Source: Alphaproteobacteria bacterium
GTDB lineage: Bacteria; Pseudomonadota; Alphaproteobacteria; HIMB59
Direction: 5' to 3'
Assembly (NCBI GenBank): GCA_029246865.1
Contig: JAQWMI010000001.1
Location: forward strand, 1-45,869
DNA: 45,869 bases
Shown piece by piece: positions 33,724 through 42,386 of the stretch; the stretch's first letter is position 1; each line of letters opens with the position of its first letter. Position numbers and translations under genes: made by a program. Below the pieces are notes generated by a model that was not told where the DNA came from, made no database searches, and saw only the letters and a list, made by a program, of their open reading frames with translations.

Positions 33724-34524
33724 CTAGCTAATACAACGTATTATAGTCTTTAAAGAGCTCTTATGGCCAAAATAATTGTATAAATTATAATTCATTGGAA
33801 CAAATATATTTTCAATATTTTCTGGCACATCTTTAAACTCATCATCAAAATCTTTTTTAACAAAAAAAGCGTTAACTCCTGTAGCTGAATTACAACAAAC
33901 TAATTTGTAATTATATTTTATGAAAAGTTCATTTAAGGTAGTCAAAGACGCCCCTTGATAATCGTCCCCTTCCCAATGATTTTTAGGGTTGTATTCAATA
34001 GAGAAATGAATGGGTGGTATGAATTTTGCATTATATTCAGTCACAAAAACTTTAGGTTGCACTCCCCTTTTTAATAGCTCTTCTATGAAATAAAAATCAT
34101 TACCATCAAGATCTAATGATATAAGATCTAAATCACTTTTTTTAAGCCTTTGAATAGCATCGGTGGTGAGTTTAAAAATATTCTCTCTTGTTATCCATTC
34201 TTTAGAAAAATTTAATCTAGGACTATGTGTGGTATCAAATGATAAATCTTCTCCACCAAACCATTCCCCTTTCCAGCCACAAGCTAGAAGTGCTAAGGTG
34301 TTATTTTCCATCCCATTAGCAACACCAAATTCAATAAACGTACCATTTTCTATTTTTAATCTTTTACATATTTCTAAAGTAATACCGTCTTCATCTGATT
34401 GAGAAAAAACTTTACTACCATATCTTACTAATGGATTAGGATGATTTAATTTTCGCATTTCATATAATTGCTGTAACTGCAAATTATAAAGTCTTTGTTC
34501 GACTGTATCTTCGATTTCTATCAT
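33724..34524 (-). CDS. FkbM-like methyltransferase-fold protein
   Basis: TFIEFGVANGMENNTLALL; LDLISLDLDGNDFYFIEELL. Confidence 0.65.
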   Translation of the reverse strand: MIEIEDTVEQRLYNLQLQQLYEMRKLNHPNPLVRYGSKVFSQSDEDGITLEICKRLKIENGTFIEFGVANGMENNTLALLACGWKGEWFGGEDLSFDTTHSPRLNFSKEWITRENIFKLTTDAIQRLKKSDLDLISLDLDGNDFYFIEELLKRGVQPKVFVTEYNAKFIPPIHFSIEYNPKNHWEGDDYQGASLTTLNELFIKYNYKLVCCNSATGVNAFFVKKDFDDEFKDVPENIENIFVPMNYNLYNYFGHKSSLKTIIRCIS

Positions 34525-34632
34525 TTTAAAAAAAAGAGATTAGATTGTTTTTACTATCTATCAATACTCATATTTGACTTTTTTATATTTTTAATTAATT
34601 AATAATACAAAAGAGAAAGAGAGATAAATAAT

Positions 34633-34818
34633 ATGAAGATATTAAAAGTTTTAGAAGATGCAGAGTTAATAATAGTTGACCTAGAGGTGAATTTAGGAGA
34701 TGAGGTAAGAAGTGCCCCTACTTTATGCGCAAGATATAAAGGAAAAATTATTCCACTCAACACAGCACACGATGGAAGGCCTATTTTAATGAAAGATGAA
34801 AATTCAATAGATACCTAA
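34633..34818 (+). CDS. Small protein of unknown function
   Basis: 61 aa, purine-rich SD-like gaaagagaga upstream; not antisense to another CDS. Confidence 0.5.
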   Translation: MKILKVLEDAELIIVDLEVNLGDEVRSAPTLCARYKGKIIPLNTAHDGRPILMKDENSIDT

Positions 34819-34819
34819 T

Positions 34820-35071
34820 TTAATTACTATTATTTTTATCAACTTCATCTGAGTTAATTTCTATAATTAAATTTTTAAGATCTTCTGGGTTACTTAGCTC
34901 TTCTTCGATAGATGTATGATCATTTTTTTCTACCCTATAAATCGCTAAAATAAACCAAACAAAAGCTACTACTGATATTAAAAACCATAAACCTTCAGAG
35001 CCTGAAAAAATATATATAGAATTTATTTCACTCAAATCAATTAACCAGTTATTTAAATCAGATCTTGTCAT
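34820..35071 (-). CDS. Small single-TM protein downstream of Amt
   Basis: LWFLISVVAFVWFILAIYRVEK; overlaps the Amt gene by 14 bp. Confidence 0.65.
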   Translation of the reverse strand: MTRSDLNNWLIDLSEINSIYIFSGSEGLWFLISVVAFVWFILAIYRVEKNDHTSIEEELSNPEDLKNLIIEINSDEVDKNNSN

Positions 35072-36461
35072 GATTGTTCCTTGTTAATTCACTAATTATT
35101 TCTGTTTCTGCTTCAATTAAATCTTGATTTTGTATGAATTTATCTCTTTTAAAAGATATGTCCTCACCGGTCAGCTGTATAGTTGTAGAAGTTTCTAAAA
35201 TATTAAAAAACTTTAAAACTTTTGTTGATAGGAAACCTGGAATGAAACCTAAAATCCAAAAGAGAATTAATGCGCCTGCAAATTGACCAAATGGATTAAT
35301 ATGAACAGAGCCTTCGTAATAAGAGGATGGATATCCCCACAATAAAATACCCGAGATAATTAAAGACCAAAATCCTGCAAATCCATGCATGGCAACTAAG
35401 CCTGTTATATCATCAATTTTATATCTTTCTTCTAAGTATGCATGTGATTTTATAACAACAAAAGTAATTATCATTCCAATTATAAAGGATTGAAGGGGAA
35501 AATAATAGTCTGCTCCTGAAGAAACAGCTATTATTCCAATAATACCTCCTGAAAACATAAATTTAGGATCACGAAATTTTACAATAGAAGAAATAATTAT
35601 ACCTCCTGATAAAGCTAGAAGTAAATTTATCATTGAACCTGAAAGAGAAATTGGAGTTCCAAAAACATTTAATACTTCCATATAGTTTCCGGTTTCATTG
35701 TTTATCTCATAGAAGATTAAAATAGAACTGAGAGATAGGCCTATAAATCCAAATAAGATTAAAAAATTACCTAATATTGAATTTGTGTGACTATGTATAG
35801 GAAATGATCTAGGTTTTTGAAAATCATTAAATTTAGCTAATCTAGATTTAATTTGGTATAAGACCCCTAAAGCAAAACCTCCCAAAAGAGTGTGGAAAGC
35901 ACCAGCTCCAAAAGCATCATGATATCCAAAAACTCTAGCCATCCATCCAGAATTTGACCAAGACCAAGAGTATGCAATAGGCCAAAAAACCGATCCAAGA
36001 ATAATTACAAGAATTAAGTAAGCGCCAATTCTTATTCTTTCTAATAAAGAAGAACCAAGGAATAAAACTATAGACCAAGATAAAAGTATAAAAGTTATAA
36101 ATTTAATATTTGTTAATCTATAAAAAGATAAATCTGGATTTAAATTCAAGCTTGGTCCCATATTTGAACTCCAAGGTAAAGCAAAATAGAACTGACTAAA
36201 ACCTCCTGTAATACCAGGTCCATTTGTAAAAGCAAAACTTATAGCCCATCCAAATAAGTAAGTTGAAATAATAATAATAGGTAGTGATAAAAATAATATT
36301 ATTATGGATGAAATTGAGAATTTTTCTCTAGAAATGCCATAAGATCTTAAAATTACACCTATAGGTAAAAAGACTAAAAATAAAATTACAATTAAAGAAA
36401 AAATATCATTTAAAAAATAGTCTTTTGTATTAAGAATTATTTCATTCATTTTCATTACCAA
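35058..36461 (-). CDS. Amt-family ammonium transporter (divergent)
   Basis: Eleven or so TM segments; DAFGAGAFHTLLGG and DDITGLVAMHGFAGFW match the Amt twin-His regions. Confidence 0.85.
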   Translation of the reverse strand: MVMKMNEIILNTKDYFLNDIFSLIVILFLVFLPIGVILRSYGISREKFSISSIIILFLSLPIIIISTYLFGWAISFAFTNGPGITGGFSQFYFALPWSSNMGPSLNLNPDLSFYRLTNIKFITFILLSWSIVLFLGSSLLERIRIGAYLILVIILGSVFWPIAYSWSWSNSGWMARVFGYHDAFGAGAFHTLLGGFALGVLYQIKSRLAKFNDFQKPRSFPIHSHTNSILGNFLILFGFIGLSLSSILIFYEINNETGNYMEVLNVFGTPISLSGSMINLLLALSGGIIISSIVKFRDPKFMFSGGIIGIIAVSSGADYYFPLQSFIIGMIITFVVIKSHAYLEERYKIDDITGLVAMHGFAGFWSLIISGILLWGYPSSYYEGSVHINPFGQFAGALILFWILGFIPGFLSTKVLKFFNILETSTTIQLTGEDISFKRDKFIQNQDLIEAETEIISELTRNNHDKI

Positions 36462-37650
36462 ACTTTTTTATCCATTTACCTCTTTTTAGATATTTAGATC
36501 TATCACTTTTAATAAAATTTTTAATAGAAACTCTATCTTCATTTTCTTTTTTATTTGGACTCCAATTAAAAATATTTGACAGTAGTCCTATTAAACCATT
36601 TGGTAAAAATATCATTGCAAAGAGTATAATTAGTGAAAGGCCTGCAACTCTTAACTGGCCAAAATCTCTTAAAATAGTATCAGCTAACATTAATGAAGCA
36701 GCTCCTATTAGAGGTCCCCAGTTAGTGCCTCTTCCCCCAACAACAATCATAGATAAAAGAAAAAGAAGCAAACTTAATGATAAAACATTAGGACCCATTG
36801 TAGTTTGTAAACCTGCAAACACTCCTCCTGCTAAACCTGTAAAAATGCCTGAAACAGTAAATACAATTAGTTGATACTTAATTCTATTAACTCCCCTAGA
36901 TCCTGCTGCTATTTCATTGTCTCGAATTGATCTAAAAGTTGAACCTAATGGACTATAAATTACAAATAAGGCAAATAATGTACTTAATACAAGTAGTGTT
37001 AAAGATAAATAATACTCACCGTAGATTTTTCCTTTATATCCTAATAATTCTTTAAAACCAAAGTTACCATAACCAAATAAGCCTTTAGCACCGCCAGTGA
37101 AATTATAGCAAATCAAATCTTTTGTAACAAAACAATCAACATCACTAACAATGAGTTTTTGTATAACTATAGCTATAGCTAGTGTCATTATTGCGATGTA
37201 TGGGCCTCTTAATCTAATTATAGTAGCCCCTAATAAAAAACTAAATACAACAGCTGCCAAAGCCCCGACAGGAAGTGCTGCCCATAAATTCCAACCCATA
37301 TATAAAGCAATCATTGAAGTAATATATCCACCCACTGCAAATACAGCCATATGACCTAAAGTAAAGATTCCCGCTATACCAAAAATTAAATTCCATTGTG
37401 TAACAACGGCAGCCCAAATAAAAAATAAAACTATCTGACTTAACAAGTATTTTCCTGCTCCAAATGCTGGAAATATAAGAGCTAAAGCAAGAAGTATCAT
37501 GCCTATCCAAAAATCTTTCCAAACGTTGGATGTTCTGTTATCAATTTTTATAAATTCTTTAGTACTATGACTTGTGCCCCAAAAAAAAGCTATAATAGCA
37601 ACAAGAATTCCTAGAACAGCAATTAATATTGAAATTTGAGAAATTGACAT
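36442..37650 (-). CDS. Branched-chain/urea/amide-type ABC transporter permease (LivM/UrtC-like)
   Basis: FTLGHMAVFAVGGYITSMIA; LRGPYIAIMTLAIA; GGRGTNWGPLIGA. Confidence 0.9.
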   Translation of the reverse strand: MSISQISILIAVLGILVAIIAFFWGTSHSTKEFIKIDNRTSNVWKDFWIGMILLALALIFPAFGAGKYLLSQIVLFFIWAAVVTQWNLIFGIAGIFTLGHMAVFAVGGYITSMIALYMGWNLWAALPVGALAAVVFSFLLGATIIRLRGPYIAIMTLAIAIVIQKLIVSDVDCFVTKDLICYNFTGGAKGLFGYGNFGFKELLGYKGKIYGEYYLSLTLLVLSTLFALFVIYSPLGSTFRSIRDNEIAAGSRGVNRIKYQLIVFTVSGIFTGLAGGVFAGLQTTMGPNVLSLSLLLFLLSMIVVGGRGTNWGPLIGAASLMLADTILRDFGQLRVAGLSLIILFAMIFLPNGLIGLLSNIFNWSPNKKENEDRVSIKNFIKSDRSKYLKRGKWIKKFGNENE

Positions 37651-37652
37651 AA

Positions 37653-38531
37653 TTAAACTCTATTTACAACTTCCTTACCAAAAAAACCATTCGGCTTAAA
37701 GAGTAAAACAATTATTACAAAACCTAACATGGAAGGAAATCCATACCGAGAGCCAAATAGATAATTAACGCCCATTTCTAAAAAACCTAAAGCAAAAGCC
37801 ATAAAAATACCTGCTCTCAAGTTTCCTAAACCTGCAACAATTAAAATTATAAGAGCCTTTACGGTAGCGTCTCCACCAACTGAAGGAAATACTTGAGAAG
37901 CTCCTGTTACCAGAACGCCTGTGATCGCAGCTATACTTCCATAAAGCATCATCGCTTGAGCAAATGACTTCTGAACATTTATTCCCATAAGTTTAGCTGC
38001 ATCTGGATTTTGAGAAACCGCTCTAATAACCTGACCTAATTTACTTTTTGACATTATTAAAGCCATAATCACCATTAAAATGATAACCATTATGAATGTA
38101 AAAATAGTTTGATAAGGCAAAACTACTCCAATAATTTTTAGTCCACTTGTGAACTGGAAAGGCTGTCTTAAAGCTTCACCACCCGCTAAATTTAGAAAGG
38201 TATTTTCCCCTAAGGCTGCTATAGCTACTGAAGCTATAATGATATTTACTGAAAAATTTTGATTGGCATAAATATGTCTAATAACAAGGTGATAATAAAT
38301 ATATCCCATTACTAGGCCAGATAAAAAAGCAAGAGGTAAAACAAAAAACCAACTAGCATCTATAACAGACATACAAAAGTAAGCTACATAACCACCTAGA
38401 GCAATAAAAGTAGTGTGTGCTAAATTTAACATTCCCATTGTTCCCCATAACAACGATAAAGCTAAAGCTCCAACCGCATACATGGAACCAACAGCAAGTC
38501 CGCTAAATAAAATTTGTAAAAAAATATCCAT
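37653..38531 (-). CDS. Branched-chain/urea/amide-type ABC transporter permease (LivH/UrtB-like)
   Basis: GLAVGSMYAVGALALSLLWGTMGMLNLAHTTFIALGGYVAY. Confidence 0.92.
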   Translation of the reverse strand: MDIFLQILFSGLAVGSMYAVGALALSLLWGTMGMLNLAHTTFIALGGYVAYFCMSVIDASWFFVLPLAFLSGLVMGYIYYHLVIRHIYANQNFSVNIIIASVAIAALGENTFLNLAGGEALRQPFQFTSGLKIIGVVLPYQTIFTFIMVIILMVIMALIMSKSKLGQVIRAVSQNPDAAKLMGINVQKSFAQAMMLYGSIAAITGVLVTGASQVFPSVGGDATVKALIILIVAGLGNLRAGIFMAFALGFLEMGVNYLFGSRYGFPSMLGFVIIVLLFKPNGFFGKEVVNRV

Positions 38532-39248
38532 TTATATTCCTAAGTAGGTGTTTAACATATCTTCATTTTTCTTAAGTTCTGAAGGTGTTCCACTCCAAAT
38601 AAATTCACCATCATCTAATAAGTAGATTATATCTGCTATATTTTGCAATCTAGTAGGATTTTCTTCAATTACTAAAAGAGTTGGACTTATTTGTCTAAGT
38701 CCAGCTATAATTTCATAAACTTGATCAATAATTTTAGGAGCAAGTCCTAATGAGGGCTCATCTAATATCATCATGTAACCTTCACTCATAAGACCTCTAC
38801 CTATACTCAGCATTCTTCTCTCACCACCTGATAAGGTTCTTGTAATTTGTTTTCTTCTCTCAAGAAGTCTCGAAAAAATTCCATAGACTTTTTCTAATCT
38901 TCTACTGAGTTCTTCTTTATCAAAAATTAAATATCCACCAAGCATTAAATTTTCTTCAACAGTCATATCAGGAAATATTAAATCTCCTTGTGGAATTTGA
39001 ATTAAACCTTTTTCAACTCTCTCATGAGCAGGTAAATTATCAATAGATGTATTTTTTAAAAAAACTCTTCCCTCCCAAGTACTTATTAGCCCAGATAAGG
39101 CTTTAACTAAAGTTGATTTACCATGACCATTTGGACCAATAATACCAACAACAGAGCCCTCCTCAACAACCATTGAAAGATTTTTCAAAACTTTCCTTCT
39201 TCCATAACCAGTAGTGAGGTTTTCAATTCTTAAAGACTCTGTGGGCAT
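38532..39248 (-). CDS. ABC transporter ATP-binding protein (LivF/UrtE-like)
   Basis: GIIGPNGHGKSTL; LSGGERRMLSIGRGLM; MILDEPSLGLAP. Confidence 0.93.
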   Translation of the reverse strand: MPTESLRIENLTTGYGRRKVLKNLSMVVEEGSVVGIIGPNGHGKSTLVKALSGLISTWEGRVFLKNTSIDNLPAHERVEKGLIQIPQGDLIFPDMTVEENLMLGGYLIFDKEELSRRLEKVYGIFSRLLERRKQITRTLSGGERRMLSIGRGLMSEGYMMILDEPSLGLAPKIIDQVYEIIAGLRQISPTLLVIEENPTRLQNIADIIYLLDDGEFIWSGTPSELKKNEDMLNTYLGI

Positions 39249-39255
39249 AATTTAA

Positions 39256-40599
39256 CTAACTTGTTTGCTCCTTATCTTCAAGTTTCCATGAAAGTGCTTT
39301 TTCTAGCTTTTCTATATCAATCTGACTCACACCACTCTCGTTATTGGCATGTAATAATTCTAAAGCTGCTTTTTCAATTAAATTAGATCTATCTTTGTTA
39401 TTGTCAGAGGTGATTGTCTTTAATGAAGGAATTCTTTTTCTTAATTCTGATGTCTCTTCGAGCATTCGTTCAAGCAACTCAAAATGTTGATTTAAATTTG
39501 AAGACTCACTATGAGCTTTGATAAGGCCTTCAGCTGCTCTAGATATTTTAGTTGATTTTTTTTTATCAGTTTTTTGGTTTAAGATTTTTTCCAAATTCAT
39601 ATAATCAATTGGATAAATTTTTCTTGATTTTTTTTGATCAACTAAATTTCTAGAAATTTTCTCTACTGAAATAGACCATTCATCCATAATTTCATTTTCG
39701 ATATTTGTATCTGCTAATGGTATTTCTTTTTTTAGTTTTTTAGAAGCTTGCATCTTTTCAAAATTTGCTGAAGTACCCTCACCTAAATACACATCAACAA
39801 CTGTTTTATCTTCAGCCATTTTTTCAGGCAGACCCTCATAGAGTTTTTCGCCGTGGTTCATAATCATAACTTCATCTGATAAGCCAACTAAAAAACGCAT
39901 AACATGCTCGATCAAAATAATAGTCATTTTTTTTTCTTGTGTAAGCCTACTTACAACTTTTTCAACTTTTTCAATTTCATTTGGAATTAAACCTCCAACT
40001 GGCTCATCTAAAAGCAATAATTTAGGATTAGTTGATATGGCCGAAGCTATCATCAATAATTTTAACTCTAAATGAGTTAAACTAGATACTACTTTATCTT
40101 TGATATTTTCAAGACCAACAAAATTTAACGCATGATCAGCATTGTTAATATCTTGATTGCTAAAATATAGGCTTGGGATTTCATTATTTTGTATACCGTG
40201 TTGGATGCCTATTAAAACATTTTCTCTTACTGTCATAGTCTCAAATGCTGCATTTAGTTGAAAAGTTCTAGCAATTCCCGCATGACATATTTTATATGAG
40301 TTTTCATTAGTGATATTTTGTTTATTAAAAATAATTTCACCATTATTCACTTTTTGAACTCCTGAAATTAAATCAAATAAAGTTGTTTTACCTGCTCCAT
40401 TAGGTCCTCCAATTCCATACACAATACCCTCAGGTATTTCAAAACTTAATTTATTGACAGCACTAAGTGCCCCAAAAGATTTAGTCACTCTATGACAAGT
40501 TAAAATCGAGTTGTCATTTGTAGACTTAGTCTCTTCTTTTGGTTTAAAAAAATTTAATCTCTTTTTGACATTAATAGTTTTAAAAGATGTTTCTTTCAT
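39256..40599 (-). CDS. ABC transporter ATP-binding protein (LivG/UrtD-like) with long C-terminal extension
   Basis: GGPNGAGKTTLFDLISG; LLLLDEPVGGLIP; signature region reads LTHLELKLLMIAS; about 170 extra C-terminal residues. Confidence 0.88.
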   Translation of the reverse strand: MKETSFKTINVKKRLNFFKPKEETKSTNDNSILTCHRVTKSFGALSAVNKLSFEIPEGIVYGIGGPNGAGKTTLFDLISGVQKVNNGEIIFNKQNITNENSYKICHAGIARTFQLNAAFETMTVRENVLIGIQHGIQNNEIPSLYFSNQDINNADHALNFVGLENIKDKVVSSLTHLELKLLMIASAISTNPKLLLLDEPVGGLIPNEIEKVEKVVSRLTQEKKMTIILIEHVMRFLVGLSDEVMIMNHGEKLYEGLPEKMAEDKTVVDVYLGEGTSANFEKMQASKKLKKEIPLADTNIENEIMDEWSISVEKISRNLVDQKKSRKIYPIDYMNLEKILNQKTDKKKSTKISRAAEGLIKAHSESSNLNQHFELLERMLEETSELRKRIPSLKTITSDNNKDRSNLIEKAALELLHANNESGVSQIDIEKLEKALSWKLEDKEQTS

Positions 40600-40630
40600 A
40601 AATATATCTTACCACTAAATAAAAAATTGT

Positions 40631-40664
40631 TTAGTGGGCAACTTGTATTGCTATTGCCCACTAA
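40631..40664 (-). terminator. Intergenic hairpin plus U-tract (intrinsic terminator/attenuator) between SBP and LivG-like gene
   Basis: On minus strand: TTAGTGGGCAA-N12-TTGCCCACTAA followed by ACAATTTTTT; 11-bp stem. Confidence 0.75.
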
Positions 40665-40676
40665 TAATAAAAAGAC

Positions 40677-42113
40677 TTACTTAAACCAAGATGGAACTTG
40701 ATATTTACCAACTACATATGGTTCAGGATAAATAACAACTGGATCTTTTGTTTTATCTTGAATTTGTTGTAGTGTTTGAGGATGACCTAGTGAAGGGTCT
40801 CTCGTCCATGTTGGATAAGGCATAGTTGCTTGATGTTCAGGATGATACCAATAAGATCCATTTGGACCTCTATAAGTAAAATTCTTGAGTGCCCATGCAA
40901 TTTTTCTATTTTGTTTATCATTACCCGGTTCACCAGTACCACCAGCAATTGCAGCAGCAAGAGCAAAGTGGTGCATAGGTCCGTAACTTAAACCACCTGG
41001 TTGATAATCGGCATCATCACCAAATTTTTTCTTATGAGCATTTACATAAGATCTGGAATAATCATCCGATAATAATCCATCAACAGTTCCTGTCATTGCT
41101 CCAACAGAAGCGTCACCAGCTATATCTCTGAAAGATTTTAATAGTGCACCATACTGATAATAAAAAAGACTATTAGTTGGATTTTCAACGAATTGAACTT
41201 GGCACTGTGCAATATCTCCAGCAAAGAAGTGAGTATTAGCAATCGCACCAGGATTGATCTTTCTAACTTTTGAAAGCACTGGACCCCATTCTGTTGTAGG
41301 AGTTTGAACTACTTCATCAAAGGCAACCTCAAATCCAGCTCCAGGAGCTGCATCTTTCATAGCATTAGCTACAACAACTGAATACGGTATTGAACCAATT
41401 ATTAGAGCTAACTTATTATTTGGCATATCCCAAACACCTTGATCTCTCAAGTCTGCAAGAGCGGTGACGTAACCTGCACCATACCAATACTCAGCAGGAT
41501 CAGCCATAAAACATCCAAAGTATCTATCTGGATTAGAGGCAACAGTGTTATGATGTTGAATAGCTGTATTTACATGCATATAGATAATACCTGCATCTGC
41601 AATAGGTTCATATTCTGCATCGTTTGGGCCAATGTTGTAACCATTAATAATTGCATGAACTTCATGCTTATCAATTAGATAATTTGCGGCCGCCGTAACT
41701 TCTGCAGCACTCATATCTTTTGTGTCAACATAATGATTTTCTAAAGGTCTACCAAGAATTCCTCCGTAATCATTTATTTCTTCACAAGCAAGTTCGATAC
41801 CTCTTTTGTATCCAATACCATCAGCTGCTGCCCATCCTGTCAAAGGATACATTGAGCCAATCGGTATAGGCTTACCTGATGCAGCGGAAGCAGTAGAAAC
41901 ACCAGCATTCAAAGCAGCAAGAGCGCCTAAACCTAAACCGGCACCACCACCAAGTTGCAATAATTTTCTTCTTGTAATACCTTTATCTTCATCACTGACA
42001 CCATCACTTACTTCAGATAGTTTAGCCTTACCTTCTTTATCAGCAATTAATGAAGCTGTGTTGTATGCCTTGTGAGATTTCCAGGCATTTCTAATTTTGT
42101 CTTTAATCGACAT
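40677..42113 (-). CDS. Amide/urea/branched-chain-type ABC substrate-binding protein (TAT-like signal)
   Basis: TRRKLLQLGGGAGLGLGALAALNAG; IPIGSMYPLTGWAAADGIGYKRGIELACEEINDYGGILGRPLE. Confidence 0.88.
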   Translation of the reverse strand: MSIKDKIRNAWKSHKAYNTASLIADKEGKAKLSEVSDGVSDEDKGITRRKLLQLGGGAGLGLGALAALNAGVSTASAASGKPIPIGSMYPLTGWAAADGIGYKRGIELACEEINDYGGILGRPLENHYVDTKDMSAAEVTAAANYLIDKHEVHAIINGYNIGPNDAEYEPIADAGIIYMHVNTAIQHHNTVASNPDRYFGCFMADPAEYWYGAGYVTALADLRDQGVWDMPNNKLALIIGSIPYSVVVANAMKDAAPGAGFEVAFDEVVQTPTTEWGPVLSKVRKINPGAIANTHFFAGDIAQCQVQFVENPTNSLFYYQYGALLKSFRDIAGDASVGAMTGTVDGLLSDDYSRSYVNAHKKKFGDDADYQPGGLSYGPMHHFALAAAIAGGTGEPGNDKQNRKIAWALKNFTYRGPNGSYWYHPEHQATMPYPTWTRDPSLGHPQTLQQIQDKTKDPVVIYPEPYVVGKYQVPSWFK

Positions 42114-42386
42114 TTAGGTTTCCTCCTTTAATAAATATTCCTTTTTAACAATAGCAACTAAAGTTAGAAAAACAAAAAAATAATTTTTATTAATGTGATT
42201 AACATAAATAAGTACTGGTATTGAACAAAAATAGAGCATATGTGTTATTCATTGTTAAAACTAAAATTCATATGTAAAAGAGGAAAGAAAAATAAAAATA
42301 AATTTTTATTTTTTTTATAGAATTTTTGAAAAAAAAATATTTAATATTCAATGGAATAGAACTTAAGTTAAGTTTGAGGAGAGAAA

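Noticed and set aside
37151-37522. ORFs 37151-37354 (+) and 37241-37522 (-)
   Set aside because: Alternative frames of the LivM-like permease gene
41439-42075. Plus-strand ORFs 41439-41678 and 41806-42075
   Set aside because: Antisense to the amide SBP; Pro/Ala-rich shadow of a signal-peptide region
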